From positions 11,655,001 through 11,719,000 of the forward strand of contig NC_092561.1 in assembly GCF_037975245.1 (NCBI RefSeq): 64,000 nucleotides of DNA, read 5' to 3'. A program made the translations under genes and the position numbers. Origin of the DNA: Apostichopus japonicus (lineage: Eukaryota > Echinodermata > Holothuroidea > Aspidochirotida > Stichopodidae). Every line of letters begins with the position of its first letter. Positions within the stretch are counted from its first letter, which is position 1. Below are positions 47,945 through 63,400 of this stretch, one piece after another. The notes under the pieces were generated by a model that did not search any database, had not been told where the DNA came from, and worked only from the letters and a program-made list of their open reading frames with translations.

Positions 47945-50900
47945 CGATCAATCGAATGTGCGGTATCGATCAATCGAATGTGCGGTTCTGATCGATCGAA
48001 TGTGACGTACCGATCAATCGAATTTTCGGGACTATTAAACTAATGTGCGGAACCAATCTATTGAATATGCGGTACCGATCAATCGAATGTGCGTTAAGTA
48101 TCAATCGAATGTGCGTTACCGATCAATCGAATGTGCGGTATTGATGAATCGAATGTGCGTTAACGATCAATCGAATGTGCGTTACCGATCAATCGAATGT
48201 TCGGTACCGATGAATCGAATGAGCTGTAACGCTTAATCGAATGTGCGATACCGATCAATCGAATGTGCGGTACCGATCAATCGAATGTGCGTTAACATTT
48301 AATAGAGTGTGCGTTAACGATCAATCGAATGTGCGGTATCGATTAATCGAATGTGCGGTACCGATGAATCGAATGTGCGGTACCGATCGATCGAATGTGC
48401 GGTATCGATCAATCGAATGTTGGGTACCGATCGATCGAATGCGCGGACCCGATCGCTCGAATGTGCGGCATCGATCAATCGAATGTTCCATACCGATCAA
48501 TCGAAAGTGCGGTACCGATGAATCGAATGTGCGGTACCGATCGATCGAATATGCGGTACCGATCAATCGAATGTGCGGCACCGATCAATCGAATGTGCGG
48601 TACCGATAAATCGAATGTGCGGTACCGATCAATCGAATGTTCAGTACCGATCAATCGAATTTTCAGTACCGATCATCCGAATGTGCGGTATCGATCAAGC
48701 GAATGTACGGTACCGATGAATCGAATGTGCGGTACCAATCAATCGAATGTGCGGAACCGATCGATCAAATGTGCGGTACTGATCAATCGAATGTTCGTTA
48801 CCGATGAAACTAATGTGCGATACCAATCGATCGAATGTTCGGTACCGATCGATCAAATGTGCGGTATCGATCAATCGAATGTTCGGAACAGATCGATCGA
48901 ATGTTCGGTACCGATCAATCGAATGTGCGGTACCGTATCGATCGAATGTGCGGTACCGATCAATCGAACTTGCGGTACAGATCGATCGAATGTGCGTGAC
49001 CGATCAATCGAATGTGCGGAAGCAATCAATCGAATGTGCGGTACCGATGAATCGAATGTGCGGAACCGGTCGATCGAATGTGCGTTAACGATCAATCGAA
49101 TGTTCAGTACCAATCGATCGAATGTGCAGAACCGATCAATCGAATGTTCCGTACCGATGAATCGAATGTTCGGTATCGATCAATCGAATGTGCGGTACAG
49201 ATCGATAGAATGTGCGGTATCGATCAATCGAATGTCCGGAAACAATCAATCGAACGTGCGGTACCGACCAATCGAATGTGCGGTATGAATGAATCGAATG
49301 TGCGGTACCAATCAATCGAATGTACGGTACCGATCGATCGAATGTGCGGTACAGATCAATTGAATGTGCGGTACCGATCAATCGAATGTGCGGTACCGAT
49401 CAATCGAATTTTCAGTACCGATCAATCGAATGTGCGGTATCGATCAATCGAATGTGCGGTTCTGATCGATCGAATGTGACGTACCGATCAATCGAATTTT
49501 CGGTACTATTAAACTAATGTGCGGAACCAATCTATTGAATATGCGGTACCGATCAATCGAATGTGCGTTAAGTATCAATCGAATGTGCGTTACCGATCAA
49601 TCGAATGTTCGGTACCGATAATTCGAATGTGCTGTAACGCTTAATCGAATGTGCGGTACTGATCAATCGAAAGTGCGGTACCGATCAATCGAATGTGCGT
49701 TAACGTTTAATCGAGTGTGCGTTACCGATCAATCGAATGTACGGTATCGATCAATCGAATGTTCGGTACGGATGAATCGAATATGCGGTTTCGATCAATC
49801 GAATGTGCGGTACAGATCGGTCGAATGTGCGGTACCGATCAATCGAATGTGCGGAACTGATCAATCGAATGTGCGGAACCGATCGATCAAATGTGCGGTA
49901 CTGATCAATCGAATGTTCGTTACCGATGAAACTAATGTGCGATTTCGATAAATCGAATGCTCGGTATGAATGAATCGAATGTACGGTACCGATCAATCGA
50001 ATGTGCGGTATGAATGAATCGAATGTGCGGTACCAATTAATCGAATGTGCGGTATACCGATCTATCGAATGTGCGGTATTGATGAATCGCATGTGCGTTA
50101 ACGATCAATCGAATGTGCGTTACCGATCAATCGAATGTTCGGTACCGATGAATCGAATGAGCTGTAACGCTTAATCGAATGTGCGGTACCGATCAATCGA
50201 ATGTGCGGTATCGATCAATCGAATGTGCGGTTCTGATCGATCGAATGTGACGTACCGATCAATCGAATTTTCGGGACTATTAAACTAATGTGCGGAACCA
50301 ATCTATTGAATATGCGGTACCGATCAATCGAATGTGCGTTAAGTATCAATCGAATGTGCGTTACCGATCAATCGAATGTGCGGTATTGATGAATCGAATG
50401 TGCGTTAACGATCAATCGAATGTGCGTTACCGATCAATCGAATGTTCGGTACCGATGAATCGAATGAGCTGTAACGCTTAATCGAATGTGCGATACCGAT
50501 CAATCGAATGTGCGGTACCGATCAATCGAATGTGCGTTAACATTTAATAGAGTGTGCGTTAACGATCAATCGAATGTGCGGTATCGATTAATCGAATGTG
50601 CGGTACCGATGAATCGAATGTGCGGTACCGATCGATCGAATGTGCGGTATCGATCAATCGAATGTTGGGTACCGATCGATCGAATGCGCGGACCCGATCG
50701 CTCGAATGTGCGGCATCGATCAATCGAATGTTCCATACCGATCAATCGAAAGTGCGGTACCAATCAATCGAATGTGCGGTACCGATCGATCGAATATGCG
50801 GTACCGATCAATCGAATGTGCGGCACCGATCAATCGAATGTGCGGTACCGATAAATCGAATGTGCGGTACCGATCAATCGAATGTTCAGTACCGATCAAT

Positions 50901-53900
50901 CGAATTTTCAGTACCGATCATCCGAATGTGCGGTATCGATCAAGCGAATGTACGGTACCGATGAATCGAATGTGCGGTACCAATCAATCGAATGTGCGGA
51001 ACCGATCGATCAAATGTGCGGTACTGATCAATCGAATGTTCGTTACCGATGAAACTAATGTGCGATACCAATCGATCGAATGTTCGGTACCGATCGATCA
51101 AATGTGCGGTATCGATCAATCGAATGTTCGGAACAGATCGATCGAATGTTCGGTACCGATCAATCGAATGTGCGGTACCGTATCGATCGAATGTGCGGTA
51201 CCGATCAATCGAACTTGCGGTACAGATCGATCGAATGTGCGTGACCGATCAATCGAATGTGCGGAAGCAATCAATCGAATGTGCGGTACCGATGAATCGA
51301 ATGTGCGGAACCGGTCGATCGAATGTGCGTTAACGATCAATCGAATGTTCAGTACCAATCGATCGAATGTGCAGAACCGATCAATCGAATGTTCCGTACC
51401 GATGAATCGAATGTTCGGTATCGATCAATCGAATGTGCGGTACAGATCGATAGAATGTGCGGTATCGATCAATCGAATGTCCGGAAACAATCAATCGAAC
51501 GTGCGGTACCGACCAATCGAATGTGCGGTATGAATGAATCGAATGTGCGGTACCAATCAATCGAATGTACGGTACCGATCGATCGAATGTGCGGTACAGA
51601 TCAATTGAATGTGCGGTACCGATCAATCGAATGTGCGGTACCGATCAATCGAATTTTCAGTACCGATCAATCGAATGTGCGGTATCGATCAATCGAATGT
51701 GCGGTTCTGATCGATCGAATGTGACGTACCGATCAATCGAATTTTCGGTACTATTAAACTAATGTGCGGAACCAATCTATTGAATATGCGGTACCGATCA
51801 ATCGAATGTGCGTTAAGTATCAATCGAATGTGCGTTACCGATCAATCGAATGTTCGGTACCGATAATTCGAATGTGCTGTAACGCTTAATCGAATGTGCG
51901 GTACTGATCAATCGAAAGTGCGGTACCGATCAATCGAATGTGCGTTAACGTTTAATCGAGTGTGCGTTACCGATCAATCGAATGTACGGTATCGATCAAT
52001 CGAATGTTCGGTACGGATGAATCGAATATGCGGTTTCGATCAATCGAATGTGCGGTACAGATCGGTCGAATGTGCGGTACCGATCAATCGAATGTGCGGA
52101 ACTGATCAATCGAATGTGCGGAACCGATCGATCAAATGTGCGGTACTGATCAATCGAATGTTCGTTACCGATGAAACTAATGTGCGATTTCGATAAATCG
52201 AATGCTCGGTATGAATGAATCGAATGTACGGTACCGATCAATCGAATGTGCGGTATGAATGAATCGAATGTGCGGTACCAATTAATCGAATGTGCGGTAT
52301 ACCGATCTATCGAATGTGCGGTATTGATGAATCGCATGTGCGTTAACGATCAATCGAATGTGCGTTACCGATCAATCGAATGTTCGGTACCGATGAATCG
52401 AATGAGCTGTAACGCTTAATCGAATGTGCGGTACCGATCAATCGAATGTGCGGTACCGATCAATCGAATGTGCGTTAACATTTAATAGAGTGTGCGTTAA
52501 CGATCGATCGAATGTGCGGTATCGATTAATCGAATGTGCGGTACCGATGAATCGAATGTGCGGTACCGATCGATCGAATGTGCGGTATCGATCAATCGAA
52601 TGTTGGGTACCGATCGATCGAATGCGCGGACCCGATCGCTCGAATGTGCGGCATCGATCAATCGAATGTTCCATACCGATCAATCGAAAGTGCGGTACCG
52701 ATGAATCGAATGTGCGGTACCGATCGATCGAATATGCGGTACCGATCAATCGAATGTGCGGCACCGATCAATCGAATGTGCGGTACCGATAAATCGAATG
52801 TGCGGTACCGATCAATCGAATGTTCGGTACCGATCAATCGAATTTTCAGTACCGATCATCCGAATGTGCGGTATCGATCAAGCGAATGTACGGTACCGAT
52901 GAATCGAATGTGCGGTACCGATCAATCGAATGTGCGGAACCGATCGATCAAATGTGCGGTACTGATCAATCGAAGGTTCGTTACCGATGAAACTAATGTG
53001 CGATACCAATCGATCGAATGTTCGGTACCGATCGATCAAATGTGCGGTATCGATCAATCGAATGTTCGGAACAGATCGATCGAATGTTCGGTACCGATCA
53101 ATCGAATGTGCGGTACCGTATCGATCGAATGTGCGGTACCGATCAATCGAACTTGCGGTACAGATCGATCGAATGTGCGTGACCGATCAATCGAATGTGC
53201 GGAACCAATCAATCGAATGTGCGGTACCGATGAATCGAATGTGCGGAACCGGTCGATCGAATGTGCGTTAACGATCAATCGAATGTTCAGTACCAATCGA
53301 TCGAATGTGCAGAACCGATCAATCGAATGTTCCGTACCGATGAATCGAATGTTCGGTATCGATCAATCGAATGTGCGGTACAGATCGATAGAATGTGCGG
53401 TATCGATCAATCGAATGTCCGGAAACAATCAATCGAACGTGCGGTACCGACCAATCGAATGTGCGGTATGAATGAATCGAATGTGCGGTACCAATCAATC
53501 GAATGTACGGTACCGATCGATCGAATGTGCGGTACAGATCAATTGAATGTGCGGTACCGATCAATCGAATGTGCGGTACCGATCAATCGAATTTTCAGTA
53601 CCGATCAATCGAATGTGCGGTATCGATCAATCGAATGTGCGGTTCTGATCGATCGAATGTGACGTACCGATCAATCGAATTTTCGGTACTATTAAACTAA
53701 TGTGCGGAACCAATCTATTGAATATGCGGTACCGATCAATCGAATGTGCGTTAAGTATCAATCGAATGTGCGTTACCGATCAATCGAATGTTCGGTACCG
53801 ATAATTCGAATGTGCTGTAACGCTTAATCGAATGTGCGGTATCGATCAATCGAAAGTGCGGTACCGATCAATCGAATGTGCGTTAACGTTTAATCGAGTG

Positions 53901-56900
53901 TGCGTTACCGATCAATCGAATGTACGGTATCGATCAATCGAATGTTCGGTACGGATGAATCGAATATGCGGTTTCGATCAATCGAATGTGCGGTACAGAT
54001 CGATCGAATGTGCGGTACCGATCAATCGAATGTGCGGAACTGATCAATCGAATGTGCGGAACCGATCGATCAAATGTGCGGTACCGATCAATCGAATGTG
54101 CGTTAACATTTAATAGAGTGTGCGTTAACGATCGATCGAATGTGCGGTATCGATTAATCGAATGTGCGGTACCGATGAATCGAATGTGCGGTACCGATCG
54201 ATCGAATGTGCGGTATCGATCAATCGAATCTTGGGTACCGATCGATCGAATGCGCGGACCCGATCGCTCGAATGTGCGGCATCGATCAATCGAATGTTCC
54301 ATACCGATCAATCGAAAGTGCGGTACCGATGAATCGAATGTGCGGTACCGATCGATCGAATATGCGGTACCGATTAATCGAATGTGCGGTACCGATCAAT
54401 CGAATGTTCGGTACCGATCAATCGAATTTTCAGTACCGATCATCCGAATGTGCGGTATCGATCAAGCGAATGTACGGTACCGATGAATCGAATGTGCGGT
54501 ACCGTATCGATCGAATGTGCGGTACCGATCAATCGAACTTGCGGTACAGATCGATCGAATGTGCGTGACCGATCAATCGAATGTGCGGAACCAATCAATC
54601 GAATGTGCGGTACCGATGAATCGAATGTGCGGAACCGGTCGATCGAATGTGCGTTAACGATCAATCGAATGTTCAGTACCAATCGATCGAATGTACAGAA
54701 CCGATCAATCGAATGTTCGGTACCGATGAATCGAATGTTCGGTATCGATCAATCGAATGTGCGGTACAGATCGATAGAATGTGCGGTATCGATCAATCGA
54801 ATGTCCGGAAACAATCAATCGAACGTGCGGTACCGACCAATCGAATGTGCGGTATGAATGAATCGAATGTGCGGTACCAATCAATCGAATGTACGGTACC
54901 GATCGGTACAGATCAATAGAATGTGCGGTACCGATCAATCGAATGTGCGGTACCGATCAATCGAATTTTCAGTACCGATCAATCGAATGTGCGGTATCGA
55001 TCAATCGAATGTGCGGTTCTGATCGATCGAATGTGACGGACCGATCAATCGAATTTTCGGTACTATTAAACTAATGTGCGGAACCAATCTATTGAATATG
55101 CGGTACCGATCAATCGAATGTGCGTTAAGTATCAATCGAATGTGCGTTACCGATCAATCGAATGTTCGGTACCGATAATTCGAATGTGCTGTAACGCTTA
55201 ATCGAATGTGCGGTACCGATCAATCGAAAGTGCGGTACCGATCAATCGAATGTGCGTTAACGTTTAATCGAGTGTGCGTTACCGATCAATCGAATGTACG
55301 GTATCGATCAATCGAATGTTCGGTACGGATGAATCGAATATGCGGTTTCGATCAATCGAATGTGCGGTACAGATCGATCGAATGTGCGGTACCGATCAAT
55401 CGAATGTGCGGAACTGATCAATCGAATGTGCGGAACCGATCGATCAAATGTGCGGTACTGATCAATCGAATGTTCGTTACCGATGAAACTAATGTGCGAT
55501 TTCGATAAATCGAATGCTCGGTATGAATGAATCGAATGTGCGGTACCGATCAATCGAATGTGCGGTATGAATGAATCTAATGTGCGGTACCAATTAATCG
55601 AATGTGCGGTATACCGATCTATCGAATGTGCGGTATTGATGAATCGAATGTGCGTTAACGATCAATCGAATGTGCGTTACCGATCAATCGAATGTTCGGT
55701 ACCGATGAATCGAATGAGCTGTAACGCTTAATCGAATGTGCGGTACCGATCAATCGAATGTTCGTTAACATTTAATAGAGTGTGCGTTAACGATCGATCG
55801 AATGTGCGGTATCGATTAATCGAATGTGCGGTACCGATGAATCGAATGTGCGGTACCGATCGATCGAATGTGCGGTATCGATCAATCGAATGTTGGGTAC
55901 CGATCGATCGAATGCGCGGACCCGATCGCTCGAATGTGCGGCATCGATCAATCGAATGTTCCATACCGATCAATCGAAAGTGCGGTACCGATGAATCGAA
56001 TGTGCGGTACCGATCGATCGAATATGCGGTACCGATCAATCGAATGTGCGGCACCGATCAATCGAATGTGCGGTACCGATAAATCGAATGTGCGGTACCG
56101 ATCAATCGAATGTTCGGTACCGATCAATCGAATTTTCAGTACCGATCATCCGAATGTGCGGTATCGATCAAGCGAATGTACGGTACCGATGAATCGAATG
56201 TGCGGTACCGATCAATCGAATGTGCGGAACCGATCGATCAAATGTGCGGTACTGATCAATCGAAGGTTCGTTACCGATGAAACTAATGTGCGATACCAAT
56301 CGATCGAATGTTCGGTACCGATCGATCAAATGTGCGGTATCGATCAATCGAATGTTCGGAACAGATCGATCGAATGTTCGGTACCGATCAATCGAATGTG
56401 CGGTACCGTATCGATCGAATGTGCGGTACCGATCAATCGAACTTGCGGTACAGATCGATCGAATGTGCGTGACCGATCAATCGAATGTGCGGAACCAATC
56501 AATCGAATGTGCGGTACCGATGAATCGAATGTGCGGAACCGGTCGATCGAATGTGCGTTAACGATCAATCGAATGTTCAGTACCAATCGATCGAATGTGC
56601 AGAACCGATCAATCGAATGTTCCGTACCGATGAATCGAATGTTCGGTATCGATCAATCGAATGTGCGGTACAGATCGATAGAATGTGCGGTATCGATCAA
56701 TCGAATGTCCGGAAACAATCAATCGAACGTGCGGTACCGACCAATCGAATGTGCGGTATGAATGAATCGAATGTGCGGTACCAATCAATCGAATGTACGG
56801 TACCGATCGATCGAATGTGCGGTACAGATCAATTGAATGTGCGGTACCGATCAATCGAATGTGCGGTACCGATCAATCGAATTTTCAGTACCGATCAATC

Positions 56901-58800
56901 GAATGTGCGGTATCGATCAATCGAATGTGCGGTTCTGATCGATCGAATGTGACGTACCGATCAATCGAATTTTCGGTACTATTAAACTAATGTGCGGAAC
57001 CAATCTATTGAATATGCGGTACCGATCAATCGAATGTGCGTTAAGTATCAATCGAATGTGCTGTAACGCTTAATCGAATGTTCGGTACCGATCAATCGAA
57101 AGTGCGGTACCGATCAATCGAATGTGCGTTAACGTTTAATCGAGTGTGCGTTACCGATCAATCGAATGTACGGTACAGATCAATAGAATGTGCGGTACCG
57201 ATCAATCGAATGTGCGGTACCGATCAATCGAATTTTCAGTACCGATCAATCGAATGTGCGGTATCGATCAATCGAATGTGCGGTTCTGATCGATCGAATG
57301 TGACGGACCGATCAATCGAATTTTCGGTACTATTAAACTAATGTGCGGAACCAATCTATTGAATATGCGGTACCGATCAATCGAATGTGCGTTAAGTATC
57401 AATCGAATGTGCGTTACCGATCAATCGAATGTTCGGTACCGATAATTCGAATGTGCTGTAACGCTTAATCGAATGTGCGGTACCGATCAATCGAAAGTGC
57501 GGTACCGATCAATCGAATGTGCGTTAACGTTTAATCGAGTGTGCGTTACCGATCAATCGAATGTACGGTATCGATCAATCGAATGTTCGGTACGGATGAA
57601 TCGAATATGCGATTTCGATCAATCGAATGTGCGGTACAGATCGATCGAATGTGCGGTACCGATCAATCGAATGTGCGGAACTGATCAATCGAATGTGCGG
57701 AACCGATCGATCAAATGTGCGGTACTGATCAATCGAATGTTCGTTACCGATGAAACTAATGTGCGATTTCGATAAATCGAATGCTCGGTATGAATGAATC
57801 GAATGTGCGGTACCGATCAATCGAATGTGCGGTATGAATGAATCTAATGTGCGGTACCAATTAATCGAATGTGCGGTATACCGATCTATCGAATGTGCGG
57901 TATTGATGAATCGAATGTGCGTTAACGATCAATCGAATGTGCGTTACCGATCAATCGAATGTTCGGTACCGATGAATCGAATGAGCTGTAACGCTTAATC
58001 GAATGTGCGGTACCGATCAATCGAATGTTCGTTAACATTTAATAGAGTGTGCGTTAACGATCGATCGAATGTGCGGTATCGATTAATCGAATGTGCGGTA
58101 CCGATGAATCGAATGTGCGGTACCGATCGATCGAATGTGCGGTATCGATCAATCGAATCTTGGGTACCGATCGATCGAATGCGCGGACCCGATCGCTCGA
58201 ATGTGCGGCATCGATCAATCGAATGTTCCATACCGATCAATCGAAAGTGCGGTACCGATGAATCGAATGTGCGGTACCGATCGATCGAATATGCGGTACC
58301 GATCAATCGAATGTGCGGCACCGATCAATCGAATGTGCGGTACCGATAAATCGAATGTGCGGTACCGATCAATCGAATGTTCGTTACCGATCAATCGAAT
58401 TTTCAGTACCGATCATCCGAATGTGCGGTATCGATCAAGCGAATGTACGGTACCGATGAATCGAATGTGCGGTACCGATCTATCGAATGTGCGGAACCGA
58501 TCGATCAAATGTGCGGTACTGATTAATCGAATGTTCGTTACCGATGAAACTAATGTGCGATACCGATCGATCGAATGTTCGGTACCGATCGATCAAATGT
58601 GCGGTATCGATCAATCGAATGTTCGGAACAGATCGATCGAATGTTCGGAACCGATCAATCGAATGTGCGGTACCGTATCGATCGAATGTGCGGTACCGAT
58701 CAATCGAACTTGCGGTACAGATCGATCGAATGTGCGTGACCGATCAATAGAATGTGCGGAACCAATCAATCGAATGTGCGGTACCGATCAATCGAATGTG
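47945..58800 (+). repeat. Higher-order repeat of about 2,245 bp with deletion variants
   Basis: A marker block with GCGCGGACCCGATCGCTCGA recurs in successive copies (blocks beginning at 48395, 50640, 52578, 54206, 55868 and 58135). The first spacing is 2,245 bp (102 units plus one base). Later spacings of 1,938, 1,628, 1,662 and 2,267 bp reflect internal losses or gains of unit multiples, for example a loss of about 307 bp before 52430. Shared rare variants show one ancestral block amplified several times. Confidence 0.82.
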
Positions 58801-60401
58801 CGGTATGAATGAATCGAATGTACGTTACCGATCAATCGAATGTGCGGTACCGATCAATCGAATGTGCGGTACCGATCTATCGAATGTGCGGTACCGATCA
58901 ATCGAATGTGTGTTAACGATCAATCGAATGTGCGGTATGAATGAATCGAATGTGCGGTACCAATCAATCGAATGTGTGTTAACGATCAATCGAATCTGCT
59001 GTACCGATCAATCGAACGTGCGGTACCGATCAATCGAATGTGCGGTACCGATCCATCGAGTGTGCGGAACCGATATATCGAATGAGCGTTACCGATCAAT
59101 CGAATGTTCGGTACCGATCGATCGATTGTGCGGAACCGATATATCGAATGTTCGGTACCGATCGATCGAATGTTCGGTATTTACCAATCGAATGTGCGGT
59201 ACAGATGAATCGATTGTGCGGCACCGAAGAATCGAATGTGCGGTACCGATCAATCGAATATGTAGTACCGATCAATCGAATGTGCCGTAACGATCAATCG
59301 AATATGCGGAACCGATCAATCGAATGTGCGTTACCGATCAATCGAATGTTCTGTAACGCTTAATCGAATGTGCGGTACTGATCAATCGAATGTGCAGTAC
59401 CGATCAATCGAATGTGCGGTACCGATCAATCGAATGTGCGGTATGAATGAATCGAATGTGCGGTACCAATCAATCGAATGTGCGGAACCGATCTATCGAA
59501 TGTGCGGTACAGATCGATCGAATGTGCGGTACCGATCAATCGAATGTGCGGAACCAATCAATCGAATGTGCGCTACCGATCAATCGAATGTGCGGTACCG
59601 ATCCAGCGAATGTGCGGAACCGATCAATCGAATAGGCGTTAGCGATTAATCGAATGTTCGGTACCGATAGATCGAATGTGCGGTATCGATTAATCGAATG
59701 TTCGGTACCGATAAATCGATGTTCGGTATCGATCAGTCGAATGTGCTGTAACGCTTAATCGAATGTGCGGTACCGATCCATCGAATGTGCGAAACAGATT
59801 AATCGAATGTGCGGTACCGATTGATCGAATGTGCGGTACCGATCAATCGAATGTGCGATACAGATCGATCGAATGTGCGGTACCGATCAATCGAATGTGC
59901 GGAACCAATCAATCGATTGTGCGTTACCGATCAATCGATTGTTCGGAAACGATCGATCGAAATTGCGGTATCGATCAATCGAATGTGCTGTAACGCTTAA
60001 TCGAATGTGCGTTACCGATCCATCGAATGTGCGAAACAGATCAATCGAATGTGCGGTACCGATCAATCGAATGTTCGGTACCGATTGATCGAATGGGCGG
60101 TATCGATCGATCGAATGTGCGGTATCGATCAATCGAATGTGCGGAACCGATCAATCGAATGTGCGTTACCGATCAATCGAATGTGTGGAACCAATCAATC
60201 GAATGTGCGTTACCGATCAATCGAATGTGTGGAACCAATCAATCGAATGTGCGGTACCGATCAATCGAATGTTCGGTACCGATCGGTCGAATGTGCGGTA
60301 CCGATCAATCGAATGTTCGGTACCGATGAAACTAATGTGCGATACCGATCAATCGAATGTGCGTAACCGATCAATCGAAAGTGCGTTACCGATGAATCGA
60401 A

Positions 60402-63400
60402 TGTGCGGTACCGATCAATCGAATGTGCGGTACCGATCGATCGATATTCGGTACCGATCAATCGAATGTGCGTAAACGATCAATCGAATGTGCGTTAGCG
60501 ATTAATCGAATGTTCGGTACCGATAGATCGAATGTGCGGTATCGATTAATCGAATGTTCGGTACCGATAAATCGATGTTCGGTATCGATCAATCGAATGT
60601 GCTGTAACGCTTAATCGAATGTGCGGTACCGATCAATCGAATGTGCGAAACAGATTAATCGAATGTGCGGTACCGATTGATCGAATGGGCGGTATCGATC
60701 GATCGAATGTGCGGTATCGATCGATCGAATGTGCGGTACCGATCAATCGAATGTGCGATACAGATCGATCGAATGTGCGGTACCGATCAATCGAATGTGC
60801 GGAACCAATCAATCGATTGTGCGTTACCGATCAATCGAATGTTCGGAAACGATCGATCGAAATTGCGGTATCGATCAATCGAATGTGCTGTAACGCTTAA
60901 TCGAATGTGCGTTAACGATCAATCGAATGTTCAGTACCAATCGATCGAATGTGCAGAACCGATCAATCGAATGTTCCGTACCGATGAATCGAATGTTCGG
61001 TATCGATCAATCGAATGTGCGGTACAGATCGATAGAATGTGCGGTATCGATCAATCGAATGTCCGGAAACAATCAATCGAACGTGCGGTACCGACCAATC
61101 GAATGTGCGGTATGAATGAATCGAATGTGCGGTACCAATCAATCGAATGTACGGTACCGATCGATCGAATGTGCGGTACAGATCAATTGAATGTGCGGTA
61201 CCGATCAATCGAATGTGCGGTACCGATCAATCGAATTTTCAGTACCGATCAATCGAATGTGCGGTATCGATCAATCGAATGTGCGGTTCTGATCGATCGA
61301 ATGTGACGTACCGATCAATCGAATTTTCGGTACTATTAAACTAATGTGCGGAACCAATCTATTGAATATGCGGTACCGATCAATCGAATGTGCGTTAAGT
61401 ATCAATCGAATGTGCGTTACCGATCAATCGAATGTTCGGTACCGATAATTCGAATGTGCTGTAACGCTTAATCGAATGTGCGGTATCGATCAATCGAAAG
61501 TGCGGTACCGATCAATCGAATGTGCGTTAACGTTTAATCGAGTGTGCGTTACCGATCAATCGAATGTACGGTATCGATCAATCGAATGTTCGGTACGGAT
61601 GAATCGAATATGCGGTTTCGATCAATCGAATGTGCGGTACAGATCGATCGAATGTGCGGTACCGATCAATCGAATGTGCGGAACTGATCAATCGAATGTG
61701 CGGAACCGATCGATCAAATGTGCGGTACCGATCAATCGAATGTGCGTTAACATTTAATAGAGTAGTGCGTTAACGATCGATCGAATGTGCGGTATCGATT
61801 AATCGAATGTGCGGTACCGATGAATCGAATGTGCGGTACCGATCGATCGAATGTGCGGTATCGATCAATCGAATCTTGGGTACCGATCGATCGAATGCGC
61901 GGACCCGATCGCTCGAATGTGCGGCATCGATCAATCGAATGTTCCATACCGATCAATCGAAAGTGCGGTACCGATGAATCGAATGTGCGGTACCGATCGA
62001 TCGAATATGCGGTACCGATTAATCGAATGTGCGGTACCGATCAATCGAATGTTCGGTACCGATCAATCGAATTTTCAGTACCGATCATCCGAATGTGCGG
62101 TATCGATCAAGCGAATGTACGGTACCGATGAATCGAATGTGCGGTACCGTATCGATCGAATGTGCGGTACCGATCAATCGAACTTGCGGTACAGATCGAT
62201 CGAATGTGCGTGACCGATCAATCGAATGTGCGGAACCAATCAATCGAATGTGCGGTACCGATGAATCGAATGTGCGGAACCGGTCGATCGAATGTGCGTT
62301 AACGATCAATCGAATGTTCAGTACCAATCGATCGAATGTACAGAACCGATCAATCGAATGTTCGGTACCGATGAATCGAATGTTCGGTATCGATCAATCG
62401 AATGTGCGGTACAGATCGATAGAATGTGCGGTATCGATCAATCGAATGTCCGGAAACAATCAATCGAACGTGCGGTACCGACCAATCGAATGTGCGGTAT
62501 GAATGAATCGAATGTGCGGTACCAATCAATCGAATGTACGGTACCGATCGGTACAGATCAATAGAATGTGCGGTACCGATCAATCGAATGTGCGGTACCG
62601 ATCAATCGAATTTTCAGTACCGATCAATCGAATGTGCGGTATCGATCAATCGAATGTGCGGTACCGATCAATCGAATGTGCGGTACCGATCGATCGATAT
62701 TCGGTACCGATCAATCGAATGTGCGTAAACGATCAATCGAATGTGCGTTAGCGATTAATCGAATGTTCGGTACCGATAGATCGAATGTGCGGTATCGATT
62801 AATCGAATGTTCGGTACCGATAAATCGATGTTCGGTATCGATCAATCGAATGTGCTGTAACGCTTAATCGAATGTGCGGTACCGATCAATCGAATGTGCG
62901 AAACAGATTAATCGAATGTGCGGTACCGATTGATCGAATGGGCGGTATCGATCGATCGAATGTGCGGTATCGATCGATCGAATGTGCGGTACCGATCAAT
63001 CGAATGTGCGATACAGATCGATCGAATGTGCGGTACCGATCAATCGAATGTGCGGAACCAATCAATCGATTGTGCGTTACCGATCAATCGAATGTTCGGA
63101 AACGATCGATCGAAATTGCGGTATCGATCAATCGAATGTGCTGTAACGCTTAATCGAATGTGCGTTAACGATCAATCGAATGTTCAGTACCAATCGATCG
63201 AATGTGCAGAACCGATCAATCGAATGTTCCGTACCGATGAATCGAATGTTCGGTATCGATCAATCGAATGTGCGGTACAGATCGATAGAATGTGCGGTAT
63301 CGATCAATCGAATGTCCGGAAACAATCAATCAAACGTGCGGTACCGACCAATCGAATGTGCGGTATGAATGAATCGAATGTGCGGTACCAATCAATCGAA

